From Legionella sp. (GTDB taxonomy: Bacteria > Pseudomonadota > Gammaproteobacteria > Legionellales > Legionellaceae): a stretch of 64,000 bases of DNA. A program made the translations under genes and the position numbers. The stretch's first letter is position 1. Every line of letters begins with the position of its first letter. The notes under the pieces were generated by a model. The model was not told the DNA's origin. It saw only the letters and a program-made list of their open reading frames with translations, and ran no database searches. Below, piece by piece: positions 15,251-24,535 of the stretch. The stretch is taken from the NCBI GenBank assembly GCA_030680075.1, contig JAUXWR010000131.1, positions 186,001-250,000 of the forward strand, written 5' to 3'.

Positions 15251-16426
15251 TTAGCATTCGTTACTTTTCCAAGTGAAGCTTTTTATTTTCGCAGAAAATT
15301 TTTGCAGGGTTTCAATGCCAGATTGTTCGGCTTTTTCACACCACTGTTGCAGTGAGGTGAGCAACTCTGCTTGAGAGCTTCTTTTAAGAAGCCATACCTT
15401 TTGCAATTCAATGCGATACTCATATACGGTGCGTAAATTGCAATTTACGTTCAATAAATTACTTAATCGTGTTTTAGACTTAAGGTCAAGGCGCGTATCT
15501 TCATGCTTTAAAAGCCGTTTTGCATGACCATAGGTGGCTTTATCGTGATGATGATTTTTTTCATATTTTAACACAGGCAGAATGACATCTTTATAATAAC
15601 AAGCCATTACTTGAAAGCGATTTCTTATTACCGCTGAAACGGAGTCCAAATCAACGGATAACTTATCTTTTGACAAGGTAAGCTTTGGCGATATCTTCTT
15701 TACTTTGGCGAGTTTTAACAGGCTCAATAGTTTGATGTAGAACCAGCCAATGTCGAACTCCCACCATTTCACAGAAAGTTTTGCTGAAGACGCATAGGTG
15801 TGATGATTATTGTGTAACTCTTCGCCACCAATTAATATTCCCCAGGGCATTATATTCGTGGAAGCATCTTTGATTTCAAAATTACGATAACCCCAATAAT
15901 GGCCCACGCCGTTGATAAAACCCGCTCCCAGAACAGGCATCCACAACATTTGAATAGCCCATACAGTTATACCGATAACCCCAAAAAATATCAGATCAAG
16001 AATAAGCATTAGCCCAATACCAAGTGGTTTAAAGCGGCTATAAAGATGTCTTTCTATCCAGTCATCGGGTGTTCCATGGGAGTACTTGTTAAGTGTTTCC
16101 TCGTTTTTTGCTTCTTTTTGATAGAGTTCAACACCTTCTAATACTATTTTCCTCAAACCATAAACCACAGGGCTGTGAGGGTCTCCTTTTTTATCAACAA
16201 ATGCATGATGCTTGCGGTGGATAGCTACCCATTCTTTCGTGCGTTGAGCAGTGGTGAGCCATAACCAAAACCTGAAAAAATGACTTACGGCGGGATGTAA
16301 ATCGAGCGCGCGATGTGACTGGTGGCGGTGTAGATAAATGGTGACGGAAATAATGGTGATATGGGTCAGTATAAGTGTAGCGATTACGAGACCCGTAACT
16401 GATAAGTTCAGTAAGCCATTAAGCAT
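15251..16426 (-). CDS. Acyl-CoA delta-9 type fatty acid desaturase
   Basis: A 391-residue membrane di-iron desaturase that introduces a double bond into saturated acyl chains. The three histidine boxes are clear: HRHQSH (33-38), HRKHH (70-74) and HNNHH (205-209). Four hydrophobic segments surround them. The N-terminal 240 residues cover the desaturase fold; the last 150 residues are a charged helical tail (KSKTRLSNLLNVNC, CEKAEQSGIETLQK) found in a subset of bacterial homologues. It would be an inner-membrane enzyme adjusting lipid fluidity. It is monocistronic and divergent from the M13 peptidase gene, with a 175-nt spacer in between if the long peptidase start is used. Confidence 0.88.
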   Translation of the reverse strand: MLNGLLNLSVTGLVIATLILTHITIISVTIYLHRHQSHRALDLHPAVSHFFRFWLWLTTAQRTKEWVAIHRKHHAFVDKKGDPHSPVVYGLRKIVLEGVELYQKEAKNEETLNKYSHGTPDDWIERHLYSRFKPLGIGLMLILDLIFFGVIGITVWAIQMLWMPVLGAGFINGVGHYWGYRNFEIKDASTNIMPWGILIGGEELHNNHHTYASSAKLSVKWWEFDIGWFYIKLLSLLKLAKVKKISPKLTLSKDKLSVDLDSVSAVIRNRFQVMACYYKDVILPVLKYEKNHHHDKATYGHAKRLLKHEDTRLDLKSKTRLSNLLNVNCNLRTVYEYRIELQKVWLLKRSSQAELLTSLQQWCEKAEQSGIETLQKFSAKIKSFTWKSNEC

Positions 16427-16670
16427 ATGTTTCTCCCAAAAAAAACAGTCACACTTTTTTTATTATTTCATTAAAGACGGGTTAAATAATAGTGGGTTAT
16501 GATGCGCCTTAACAAAAAATGGGTGTCGTGAATAAATTATAGCCAACCCGCAGTCCAGGTGGAAATAGAATTGCGAAAACACTCGATCAATTTGTTGATA
16601 ATTGCAAGAACCAATGCCAATATCCTCGGCAATTAAAGTTTTGATGCAGATGCCTCAGGGAGTGACTTGG

Positions 16671-18704
16671 ATGCGTTTAATTATTTCGTTTATGGTAATT
16701 ACAGGGGCGTTTTTTTGGGAGCCATTATTGGCACAAACAAACACCCACAATTTAAGCCCTGCGGCCGCTCTTCAATTAAACTGGTTAGATAAAACCGTTT
16801 CTCCTTGCGTTGATTTTTACACCTATGCAAATGGCACCTGGCAAAAACATAATCCAATACCGGCTCAATATTCAAGATGGGGCACCTTTTCAATTTTAGA
16901 AGAAAAAACGCATAAGGCCATTCATGACTTGCTGATTCAAGCGGCGGCAAACAAGTCTGCCAGGGTTGGCAGTATTGAACAAAAAGTAGGTGATTTTTAT
17001 TTTAGTGGCATGGATGAGGCATCAATAAATAAATTGGGAGCGGCGCCGCTATTGCCTCAATTTGAACGAATTGAGTCTATTAAAAACATCTATGATCTTC
17101 AGTCAGTCATTACTGATTTGCACATGATGGGGGTGGATGTTTTTTTTGATTTTTCGAGCATGCAGGATTTTAAAAATAGCAAGGAAATGATAGGTGTCGC
17201 CTCGCAAGGGGGATTAAGTTTGCCTGATAGGGATTATTACCTGAAGGATGATGAAAAATTCCGGCAAATCCGGGAGGCCTATGTGCGCCATGTCACCAAG
17301 ATGTTTGAATTAATGGGTGATAAACCGGCTGATGCTGCTAAAGGGGCGGCTATTGTTATGGCCATTGAAACAACATTTGCCAAAGCCTCGATGACGCAAA
17401 CAGAACAGCGTGACTTGAAAGCTATTTATAACATGCGGGGACTTAGTCAGTTAAAGCAATTAACCCCCAATTTTTCCTGGTCGCAATATTTTACAGCGAT
17501 TGGGTTGCCAAAAATCAACTATATCAATGTTGCAATGCCCGAGTTTTTTAAAATGATGAATGAGCAATTGCAAAGCCGTCCACTTGATGAGTGGAAAATT
17601 TATTTGCGTTGGCATTTAATCGATGCTTTTGCGCCTTATTTGTCGACCTCCTTTGTAGAACAGGATTTTCGCATGAATTCCGTTTTATCGGGTGCAAAAA
17701 AATTACTGCCGCGCTGGTTACGGGTTGTACAAACTGAAAACAGGGCATTAGGATTTGCGATTGGGAAGTTATATGTCAAAAAATATTTCCCGCCCGAGGC
17801 GAAAAAAGAAGTTTTGGATATTTTACAAAATATAAGGAAGGCTTTGCGTGAAGATTTACAAACACTAAGCTGGATGACGCCTGCAACACGGGAGGCGGCT
17901 TTGAAAAAACTGGCACTCATTGAAGAGCGAGTGGGTTATCCTGAAAAATGGTGGGATTATTCCGCTTTACTAATTGACCGAGGCCCTTATGTATTAAATG
18001 TAAGTCGTGCTAATACCTTTTTAATAAAGCGCGCGCTTAACAAAATTGGCAAACCCGTTGATAGAAGCGAATGGGGGATGACACCGCAAACGATAAATGC
18101 CTATTATGATCCGTCAATGAACAACATCAATCTTCCAGCGGCTATTTTGCAACCACCATTTTTTGACCCGTCGGCTCCTGCAGCGATTAATTATGGCGCT
18201 ATTGGTTTTGTAATCGGCCATGAATTAACGCATGGATTTGATGATCAAGGCGCGCAATTTGATGGCTATGGTAATTTAAAAAACTGGTGGAAGCCTCTTG
18301 ATTTGGAAAAATTTAAACGTGCTACGGATTGTATCGTTACTCAATTTTCCCAATATAAGATAGGAACACTACCTGTGCAGGGTAAGTTGGTAGTAGGAGA
18401 GGCCGCAGCTGATTTGGGCGGCTTAACATTAGCCTATCGTGCTTTTTTGGCCTCAAAAGATTATAAAGAGGCAAAAACTATTGACGGATTCACACCCTTA
18501 CAACAATTCTTTTTAGGCACCGCTCATGTCTGGGCCGGTAATATCCGCCCTGAGCAGGCACGCAATCTGATAATGACTGATCCTCATCCACCCATGATAT
18601 ATCGGGTAAATGGAACACTTGCGAATATGCCGGCATTTCAAGAGGCTTTTGCTGTCAAGGGCGTTTGTCCTATGAGCAACGTTAAGCAATGTGCTATCTG
18701 GTAA
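16671..18704 (+). CDS. M13 family zinc metallopeptidase (neprilysin/PepO-like)
   Basis: A 677-residue exported zinc peptidase. The zinc site HELTH is at residues 517-521 within GFVIGHELTHGFDDQGAQFD, with the third ligand in GEAAADLGGL (E577, D581). The substrate-binding NAYYDPSMNNI motif and the C-terminal MTDPHPPMIYRVNG..N segment are typical of M13. The start at 16671 is chosen because it gives a signal peptide (MRLIISFMVITGAFFWEPLLA) and has AGGGAGTG upstream; an in-frame ATG at 16602 would put 23 polar residues before it. M13 enzymes cleave short peptides. It would act in the periplasm or be secreted. It is monocistronic. Confidence 0.92.
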   Translation: MRLIISFMVITGAFFWEPLLAQTNTHNLSPAAALQLNWLDKTVSPCVDFYTYANGTWQKHNPIPAQYSRWGTFSILEEKTHKAIHDLLIQAAANKSARVGSIEQKVGDFYFSGMDEASINKLGAAPLLPQFERIESIKNIYDLQSVITDLHMMGVDVFFDFSSMQDFKNSKEMIGVASQGGLSLPDRDYYLKDDEKFRQIREAYVRHVTKMFELMGDKPADAAKGAAIVMAIETTFAKASMTQTEQRDLKAIYNMRGLSQLKQLTPNFSWSQYFTAIGLPKINYINVAMPEFFKMMNEQLQSRPLDEWKIYLRWHLIDAFAPYLSTSFVEQDFRMNSVLSGAKKLLPRWLRVVQTENRALGFAIGKLYVKKYFPPEAKKEVLDILQNIRKALREDLQTLSWMTPATREAALKKLALIEERVGYPEKWWDYSALLIDRGPYVLNVSRANTFLIKRALNKIGKPVDRSEWGMTPQTINAYYDPSMNNINLPAAILQPPFFDPSAPAAINYGAIGFVIGHELTHGFDDQGAQFDGYGNLKNWWKPLDLEKFKRATDCIVTQFSQYKIGTLPVQGKLVVGEAAADLGGLTLAYRAFLASKDYKEAKTIDGFTPLQQFFLGTAHVWAGNIRPEQARNLIMTDPHPPMIYRVNGTLANMPAFQEAFAVKGVCPMSNVKQCAIW

Positions 18705-18789
18705 GGTTTGAATATCGCATATTATGAAATGAAACAAGATGTGGTAAAATTATGCGCTTAATTGAACATCATTGAAAACCGGGTAGAAA

Positions 18790-19566
18790 ATGAACTCATT
18801 TGTAATTGTTGCTTTTTATAAATTTATTTCTATTGCTGATTATGAGGCAATGAAAGAGCCTTTGCTAATCAAGCTTAAAGAGTACGCAATAAAGGGAACT
18901 ATAATTTTAGCAAGTGAAGGAATTAATGGCAGTTTTTGCGGCAGCCGCGAATCAATCGAGGCAATGGTTAATTACATAAGAACGTACCCAGGTCTTGAAG
19001 ATTTGGTTTTCCGCGAAACGTATGATGACTGCAATCCTTTTGATAAAGCAAAGGTTAAATTACGCCGCGAAATAGTAACTATTGGTTGTGAAGATATTTC
19101 ACCAGAAGAAGAAACAGGTGAGCATGTTAGTCCTGAAGACTGGAATAATTTAATTGCTGAACCTGAGGTAGTCATTGTAGATACGCGTAATGAATATGAA
19201 GTAAAACTAGGCACCTTTAAAGGGGCAATAAATCCTTCAACAGATAATTTCAGAGACTTTCCCGCCTATGTACAGGCGGAGCTAATGGATAAAAAAGATA
19301 AAAAAATCGCTATGTTCTGTACAGGCGGGATCCGCTGTGAAAAATCGACAGCTTACCTTAAAAAATTAGGATTCAATAATGTCTACCAATTAAATGGGGG
19401 CATATTAAACTATTTGGAAACGATTCCTGATGAGCGCTCTAAATGGGAAGGAAGTTGCTTTGTTTTCGATGAACGAGTGGCATTGGATAGTAATTTAAAC
19501 AGCCTTCCAAAAGGGTCTATTGATACTGAGTGGAAAAATAATAATAAAAAAAAGCAGTGTTTATAG
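18790..19566 (+). CDS. trhO: tRNA uridine(34) hydroxylase TrhO (YceA, rhodanese family)
   Basis: A 258-residue cytoplasmic protein needed for oxygen-dependent 5-hydroxyuridine formation at wobble position 34 of tRNA. An N-terminal acylphosphatase-like domain (FYKFISI, GTIILASEGINGSFCG) is followed by a rhodanese domain with the catalytic loop CTGGIRCEKS (Cys177) and YQLNGGILNYLE. The usual C-terminal zinc-like Cys cluster found in longer homologues is absent, so this is the short form of the family. The ORF ends in a Lys/Asn-rich tail. A GGGTAGAAA site precedes the ATG. Confidence 0.9.
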   Translation: MNSFVIVAFYKFISIADYEAMKEPLLIKLKEYAIKGTIILASEGINGSFCGSRESIEAMVNYIRTYPGLEDLVFRETYDDCNPFDKAKVKLRREIVTIGCEDISPEEETGEHVSPEDWNNLIAEPEVVIVDTRNEYEVKLGTFKGAINPSTDNFRDFPAYVQAELMDKKDKKIAMFCTGGIRCEKSTAYLKKLGFNNVYQLNGGILNYLETIPDERSKWEGSCFVFDERVALDSNLNSLPKGSIDTEWKNNNKKKQCL

Positions 19567-19599
19567 TTTGATTTTTCTCCACTATATGGGCTGTGAAAT

Positions 19600-19667
19600 G
19601 GATCCCGGACATTAAGGGGAGCTAAGCTCGCGCACTCGCTAAGCCTCATTAAATTTCGGGACGACAC
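19600..19667 (+). repeat. GGATCCCGGACATTAA repeat, copy 1
   Basis: This 68-nt element starts GGATCCCGGACATTAAG and ends TTTCGGGACGACAC. Its centre is rich in GCTCGC/CTCGCTAAG. The ends are themselves nearly complementary (CCCGGA/TTCGGG), so the element can fold on itself. Confidence 0.75.
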
Positions 19668-19756
19668 GTAAGACATTAAAGTTAACGATTGTCGTCCCGG
19701 ATTAAAGTACATTCATGATTTGTGATGTCAGCGAGTTATAAACTGATGTTAATAGT

Positions 19757-19823
19757 TGTCGTCCCGGAATTTAGTGGGGCTTGGCGAGCATGCGAGCTTA
19801 GCGCCAGTTAATGTCCGGGATCC
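19757..19823 (-). repeat. GGATCCCGGACATTAA repeat, copy 2 (inverted)
   Basis: This is the reverse complement of copy 1 with scattered changes: TGTCGTCCCGGAATTTAG at 19757 to AATGTCCGGGATCC at 19823. Copies 1 and 2 form a long inverted pair about 90 nt apart. Confidence 0.75.
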
Positions 19824-19967
19824 ATTTTTAGCACAGTGCTTTTCTAAACCAAGAAACAAATTTGATCATCGGTACAAAGAGCGCCTATTCAGAATAGTTT
19901 CCCTTAATAATAATTTAAGAAAGTTGCTTTATACTGCTCCCTTAATCAAATATCGAAAGTAATTAAA

Positions 19968-21146
19968 TTGACTTCATTAAAATCTACACTAGACCATTTT
20001 AATGCCTACCTTGTTGGGGGTAGTAGTAGAGCGTTAGCCCTATATATGAAATATTATGATAACCGTCTTTTTGCGTTAAACAGGGATTTTCATTTAATAA
20101 CTATCGATGATGATGAAATTAAATTGGAGATTGAATGCCTGTTGAGGAATCTGATGATTCCAGAGGGAGAGTTAGGTCGTTATTTTGAATCAGGTTTTAC
20201 GGTTTATCAGTTACTTCAAGAGCTAACCAAAGAGAAATATATCCAGGCTCATTACATGCTTCAGCTGATTGATAAGAAAACCCAACTAAGAACATGGGAT
20301 CTGATATTAGGCGGTTTATTATCCGCGACCATGCTGGCAGGCTTGCTATCCACGCCTATTTTTTCAGGTGTTGTAGCCCTCATCGAAGGGTTTCTCGCTT
20401 CGGCTCGTACTTTACCCATTGTCGGGCTATTTTTTAATACGGGTGTGGCGATTTATAATCTTTATAAAAATCAGCTTGATAAAAAGCGCCCATTATTCAA
20501 TCGTATTCGTGACAATTTTTTTGTGGTGGCGGGCCAGGTTCTCAACTGTGTGGGTTATGGTATCTGGATAATAACGGGCTCAGCAATGACGCCTCTGATT
20601 GCCGGGTTGTTTGTGGCAGTGTCAGGCCTTGACGTCATCAAAGAGGTATTTGGTTTAGTACAGGAATTTATACAGCATAAAAGGAAGAACCTGTTATTTG
20701 ATGAAGAGCCATTGAATATAAATAGAACCTATGCCCGTTATGATTATAGTTTTAAAAAATACAGAAATGCCATCATCATTAACCTTGTCGCCGCGGTTGC
20801 CTTAGTGGGAATTATGGCTGCCTGGTGCTTTATGCCAGGCGGTATTTTCGTCGCAATTGCCGCAACGGTCGCTATTGTTGGAGTTTACGCTGTAAAAATT
20901 CTTTTACTTAAAAAGAATGATGAAATAATAAGAGAGCGTTTGCAAACTGAGTTAAGAAGAATCGACAGGGTATACCAAGTGTCTCAAAGTGCGGAAATGG
21001 GAGAAACACCGGCCTCGGGGATTTCCCTCGAAAATGAACGTATCGAAGAAGAGTCTCAATACGTTCAAGGTAGTTCTTTGAATTTTTTCCCTGATAAAGA
21101 GGAAAATGAGGATATATTATCCGAAGAAAAAAGTTTGAGTATATAG
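19968..21146 (+). CDS. Multi-pass membrane protein with acidic C-tail; candidate effector
   Basis: I do not recognise this 392-residue protein. It has a 100-residue soluble N-terminus, then four to six hydrophobic segments (about residues 105-150, 183-220, 260-315), then a soluble C-terminal 75 residues ending in an acidic stretch (FFPDKEENEDILSEEKSLSI). A Glu-rich tail just before a short hydrophobic end resembles the E-block secretion signal of Legionella Dot/Icm effectors, and membrane-helix pairs are common in such effectors that target host organelles. That is inference. Translation appears to start at TTG (19968); no AGGA site is evident. No neighbour shares its strand closely. Confidence 0.6.
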   Translation: MTSLKSTLDHFNAYLVGGSSRALALYMKYYDNRLFALNRDFHLITIDDDEIKLEIECLLRNLMIPEGELGRYFESGFTVYQLLQELTKEKYIQAHYMLQLIDKKTQLRTWDLILGGLLSATMLAGLLSTPIFSGVVALIEGFLASARTLPIVGLFFNTGVAIYNLYKNQLDKKRPLFNRIRDNFFVVAGQVLNCVGYGIWIITGSAMTPLIAGLFVAVSGLDVIKEVFGLVQEFIQHKRKNLLFDEEPLNINRTYARYDYSFKKYRNAIIINLVAAVALVGIMAAWCFMPGGIFVAIAATVAIVGVYAVKILLLKKNDEIIRERLQTELRRIDRVYQVSQSAEMGETPASGISLENERIEEESQYVQGSSLNFFPDKEENEDILSEEKSLSI

Positions 21147-21191
21147 CTACTGATAACCACAGAAAGTATCACAAGTTAGTTTTGTAACTTG

Positions 21192-21701
21192 TTACAACTG
21201 ACTTATCTCTTTATTTTTTTTAGCCTGAGCCTCAGGTTTTAACTGTAAGGCGTCTTCCAGCAGCTTTTTATTGATATAGAGAAAATCCATTTCAGTGCTG
21301 GCTTGTGGCGCGTATAAAAGAATATAGGTATTGCCCTCTATAAATTTTGCTTCTTTATTGCCATCAACGGGGATATTTTTGTACACCAGGGTGTATTTTT
21401 TGCTTAAGCTCGTAAAAATATCTTCAAATTTCGTTTTTGGTAGCGACATTTGAACAATTTTTAAAACACCATCGTCACCGAAAGCGGCTTTCGCGGATAT
21501 CAACCCTTCAAAATCAATATTTTGAGGCTCAATATCAAAGGCTTGCATGCCATTATTTTTATTGATGCCAAGCGGGGTAACCGGGTATTTCCCTTTGAGC
21601 TCTTCTGTTGTTGTTTTATTTATTACAAGACCGAAAGGGGCGGGATCGGCCTGAATAACAACCGAAAAAAGCATAAAAAATAAAAAAATGATAACGTTCA
21701 A
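21192..21701 (-). CDS. Hypothetical exported protein
   Basis: I do not recognise this 169-residue protein. A signal peptide is likely (MNVIIFLFFMLFSVVIQA), so the mature protein of about 150 residues should be periplasmic. It is mixed alpha/beta with charged loops and a Lys-rich C-terminus (KPEAQAKKNKEISQL). The start is a TTG with a weak ribosome site, and an internal ATG at residue 10 would shorten the signal peptide too much. The pattern PFGLVINKTTTEELKGKYP resembles small stress or lipid-carrier-type exported proteins, but this is too weak to name a family. Confidence 0.6.
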   Translation of the reverse strand: MNVIIFLFFMLFSVVIQADPAPFGLVINKTTTEELKGKYPVTPLGINKNNGMQAFDIEPQNIDFEGLISAKAAFGDDGVLKIVQMSLPKTKFEDIFTSLSKKYTLVYKNIPVDGNKEAKFIEGNTYILLYAPQASTEMDFLYINKKLLEDALQLKPEAQAKKNKEISQL

Positions 21702-21779
21702 TTGAGGGATTCCATGAAGCGGTAAGATATCAAATCATAGCATTACAAAGCCTGCCAGATGAATCTTTTTTAGGGAAAT

Positions 21780-22343
21780 TTACTCCCCCCATCGTTGTAC
21801 AAGACCCACATCAATATCAAATAAATCCAATACCCGACCTACACTGTGATTAACAATATCGTCTATGGTGACGGGATTATTATAAAAAGCAGGTACGGCT
21901 GGCGCGATAATTGCGCCCATCTCAGTGGCTTGTGCCATATTACGAATGTGGCCTAAATGAAGAGGCGTTTCTCTAATCATTAAAACGAGTTTTCGTCGCT
22001 CTTTTAAAATAACGTCGGCTGCGCGAGTCAGAAGGTTACTGGTACTTCCTGTCGCGATGTCGGCCAGGGTACGCATGGAGCAAGGGGCTATTATCATGCC
22101 GGCGGTTTTAAAAGAACCGCTAGAAATATTCGCAGCTATGTCGTTAACTTTATAGTACGTATTCGCCAGTTTTTGCACATCGCTCACCGACAAATCGGTT
22201 TCGACAGCGCAGGTCTGATGAGCGGCTTTAGACAGTATCAAATGCGTTTCGATATCGGTTTTTTGCAAACATTGCAGTAGACGGATACCGTATATTATTC
22301 CCGATGCACCACTAATCCCGATGATTAGGCGTGATTTTTTCAT
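21780..22343 (-). CDS. ubiX: Flavin prenyltransferase UbiX
   Basis: A 187-residue cytoplasmic enzyme that makes prenylated FMN, the cofactor used by UbiD-type decarboxylases in ubiquinone synthesis. The FMN-binding start IIGISGASGIIYGIRLLQ, the SKAA motif (LILSKAAHQT), SGSFKTAGMIIAPCSMRTLADIA, and RRKLVLMIRETPLHLGHIRNM are all present. The start at 22343 (MKKSRLIIGIS) fits the family; an upstream in-frame ATG would add 43 hydrophobic residues that belong to the overlapping frame. It overlaps the upstream gene by 32 nt, so the two are probably co-transcribed. Confidence 0.93.
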   Translation of the reverse strand: MKKSRLIIGISGASGIIYGIRLLQCLQKTDIETHLILSKAAHQTCAVETDLSVSDVQKLANTYYKVNDIAANISSGSFKTAGMIIAPCSMRTLADIATGSTSNLLTRAADVILKERRKLVLMIRETPLHLGHIRNMAQATEMGAIIAPAVPAFYNNPVTIDDIVNHSVGRVLDLFDIDVGLVQRWGE

Positions 22344-22881
22344 GAGTAGCCACCATTGAAAAAACAAGTCGAACAAAATGACCAATGTCAGTTTTAAGCG
22401 CTGAATCAATATCAGTCTGGTCACCAAAATCATTAAAAAGCCAATGTAAATAGGTAATTGCCAAGGCTTCATTATTTAAATCAGGGGTTTTTTGTCTATT
22501 TTCGAAATATGAAAAGAGGCAGTGTTGTTGATAGGTTTCAGAGGCTATTTCATCCATGAGAGTGAGTTGATAAAAATCATCCGTCCATGGATCAACTGCG
22601 TTAAGCGATTTTAACCATTTACGGGTCGCGCGCAGCGGTTGCGTTACATTTGTATGCCAATTTTCAACAGAGCGGCAAGCGTTTAGTAAATCGGATTTCG
22701 AAATCTCTTCGACACTATAAGCAAGCCAGCAGCATAATAGTAGTAAATTAACGTTGATCTGATGATTTTCCTGGAAGGCTAAACATGATTTTTTGACGCA
22801 TTCATTTTGATAAATCGCTATGGAAAATCGCCAGAATGAATTATCCAGTCGATAAATTAATGAAGCGGCAGAGGTCGTCAT
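22312..22881 (-). CDS. TIGR02444 (DUF2390) family protein
   Basis: A 189-residue soluble helical protein, first gene of a two-gene unit with ubiX. The pattern FWRFSIAIYQNECVKKSCL near the start and VNLLLLCCWLAYS match the TIGR02444 family of gammaproteobacteria, which usually reads FWxFSLxxYxxxGVxxAClxLQ..G.dVNlLLf..Wla. Its function is not known. It starts at 22881 with ATG and overlaps the UbiX start. The Cys-rich run LLLLCCWLAYS is typical. Confidence 0.8.
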   Translation of the reverse strand: MTTSAASLIYRLDNSFWRFSIAIYQNECVKKSCLAFQENHQINVNLLLLCCWLAYSVEEISKSDLLNACRSVENWHTNVTQPLRATRKWLKSLNAVDPWTDDFYQLTLMDEIASETYQQHCLFSYFENRQKTPDLNNEALAITYLHWLFNDFGDQTDIDSALKTDIGHFVRLVFSMVATHEKITPNHRD

Positions 22882-22998
22882 AGTTAAATTCTATTGGTTG
22901 GTTAATGTCAGGATAGTTTTAAATTAGAATAACACATCTGACTCTAATGTTGAAAAACGCGTCCTTTCTGTCATTATAGGCAATACAATCAGGTTATA

Positions 22999-23664
22999 AT
23001 GCAAACTATGCCGCATTTATTAGATTATCTTTTACATATCGACACGAGTCTCATTGGGTTTGTTGCGTCCTACGGGGCATGGACCTATTTAGCATTATTT
23101 TTAGTTATTTTTTGTGAAACAGGTTTAATTGTGATGCCCTTTCTTCCAGGGGATTCGCTTTTATTTGCAGCGGGAGGTCTTCTAGCCCATCCCGATAGCC
23201 CTCTTAATAGTTTAGTGTTATTTCTTTTGCTGGTTTTTGCATCTATTCTCGGTAACCAAATCAATTACCTGATTGGGCGATTCGTTGGGCCTAAAGTATT
23301 CAATGCAAAACAATCCTGGTTTCTGAATAAAAAATATCTGGAGCGGGCTCATCTATTTTATGAAAAAAATGGAGGAAAAACCATTATTATAGCGCGTTTC
23401 ATGCCTATCATTCGCACATTTGTACCGTTTGTTGCGGGTGTTAGTTACATGAGTTTGCCTCATTTTTCGTTTTACAACATCCTGAGCGCTTTTATCTGGA
23501 TTGGTAGTTTATTGGGCTTGGGTTATTTTTTTGGCAGTCTTCCTATTATTAAAAATAACTTTTCTATTGTAATTTATGGGATTATTGCGATTTCCTTGCT
23601 CCCGCCTTTGTTAGTATTTTTACATGGTAAAGTAAAACGCCAGTCTCCGAGCCGCGACCATTAG
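22999..23664 (+). CDS. DedA family membrane protein
   Basis: A 221-residue inner-membrane protein of the DedA/VTT superfamily, which helps recycle the undecaprenyl-phosphate carrier or maintains membrane homeostasis. Signature segments are FCETGLIVMPFLPGDSLLFAAG, GNQINYLIGRFVG, and the re-entrant ARFMPIIRTFVPFVAGVSYM with its conserved Arg/Pro residues. Four or five hydrophobic spans are visible. A second ATG three codons in (MPHLLDYL) is an alternative start. It is divergent from the TIGR02444 gene. Confidence 0.9.
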   Translation: MQTMPHLLDYLLHIDTSLIGFVASYGAWTYLALFLVIFCETGLIVMPFLPGDSLLFAAGGLLAHPDSPLNSLVLFLLLVFASILGNQINYLIGRFVGPKVFNAKQSWFLNKKYLERAHLFYEKNGGKTIIIARFMPIIRTFVPFVAGVSYMSLPHFSFYNILSAFIWIGSLLGLGYFFGSLPIIKNNFSIVIYGIIAISLLPPLLVFLHGKVKRQSPSRDH

Positions 23665-23676
23665 GGAGCGCCACGG
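23647..23676. repeat. GCCGCGACCATTAGGGAG repeat, copy 1
   Basis: A 24-nt block beginning CCGAGCCGCGACC and ending AGGGAGCG, followed by CACGGA after one base, overlaps the last codons of the DedA gene. The same block recurs at 28055-28086 after ybiT, so it is a dispersed repeat that has supplied the C-terminus of DedA here (SPSRDH). Confidence 0.6.
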
Positions 23677-23714
23677 AATTTGAATTACACTCAACAAGAT
23701 CTGGGTAAACCCAA

Positions 23715-24434
23715 CTATTTAGGCTCAATAATTAATAAATTTCCATCGTAAGTAGACACGCCCAGCATAATTGCATTGATTAGCCGGTCAGAAGAAACTT
23801 TATAATAATGATCTTTTGATAATGGATTTTTTGCATATGGATCTGCAACGGTAATTAATTTTTCATTTTTTTCATGGCCATAGAGAACCACGAAATGCCC
23901 ACAAGGAGCGCCGCGAATATCATCTGAAATTGCATTTCCGCCCTTATCAAATCTTTCGCGTTTCGCGCCATACAAATAAGTAGAACTAAGTCCGGTTAAA
24001 ATCGGAATCTTGCGGGCAAAATAATGTTCAATTAATTCGATGTTAATAATATGAAGGTTTACTTCACCGCCGAGCGTTAGAAAGTCCAAAAAAGCATGGG
24101 TTGCACGAGCCAGAAAGCGATTTTTTTTATACCTTAATTGCTCCATCAGTTTTTCGCGAAGAAGTCTTGGCGAGGCTTCATCATGATTAAACCAGCTGGG
24201 GTCAAATATATTTAAATTATTGGTGTAAAGGGTAACTTTAAATCCCATTTGCAGCGCATGTTTTCCTAACAGGGGGGCAAGGGTGCCACCCGATAAGGAG
24301 CGCTCTATATTCTGAGTGATTTCATCGTAGGTAATATTAAAATTATAATATTTATAGATGGCATGCAGGCTGGAGGGTCCGCAGGATTCATCATCCGGCT
24401 GAGCTGTCATTTCAAAATTAATCATAGTTATCAA
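23715..24434 (-). CDS. C39-like cysteine peptidase
   Basis: A 239-residue protein of papain-like fold. The catalytic set can be proposed from motifs: Q12-PDDESC18GPSS (oxyanion Gln and Cys), H180 in CGHFVVLYGH, and D198 in VADPY. This matches peptidase C39-like family proteins, which as stand-alone proteins process peptides or act in unknown pathways. There is no signal peptide. It is monocistronic, between DedA (convergent) and malic enzyme. The ATP-grasp cluster begins about 4 kb away, and a link is speculative. Alternative: an inactive or transglutaminase-like relative. Confidence 0.75.
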   Translation of the reverse strand: MITMINFEMTAQPDDESCGPSSLHAIYKYYNFNITYDEITQNIERSLSGGTLAPLLGKHALQMGFKVTLYTNNLNIFDPSWFNHDEASPRLLREKLMEQLRYKKNRFLARATHAFLDFLTLGGEVNLHIINIELIEHYFARKIPILTGLSSTYLYGAKRERFDKGGNAISDDIRGAPCGHFVVLYGHEKNEKLITVADPYAKNPLSKDHYYKVSSDRLINAIMLGVSTYDGNLLIIEPK

Positions 24435-24535
24435 ATGCTTAATATTTGATCTTCATGATTAAATAGTAGCTATGCAACCGGGTATTGTCAATAGCTCATA
24501 CGAACTAACACCCCTTATATAAAGGGAGAAATTAA

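Larger units (their letters stand above)
19567..19967. other. Repeat-bearing intergenic region
   Basis: About 400 nt without a credible gene. It holds two full copies (19600-19667 forward, 19757-19823 reverse) and one fragment (about 19690-19705) of a 66-68-bp repeat that recurs at 41.3-41.5 kb. A promoter for the TTG-start gene at 19968 must lie in the last 140 nt, but I cannot place it. Confidence 0.7.

Noticed and set aside
22344..22472. N-terminal extension of UbiX (a hydrophobic leader)
   Set aside because: The extra residues are produced by the frame overlapping the TIGR02444 gene, and UbiX proteins start at MKKSRLIIGISGAS.
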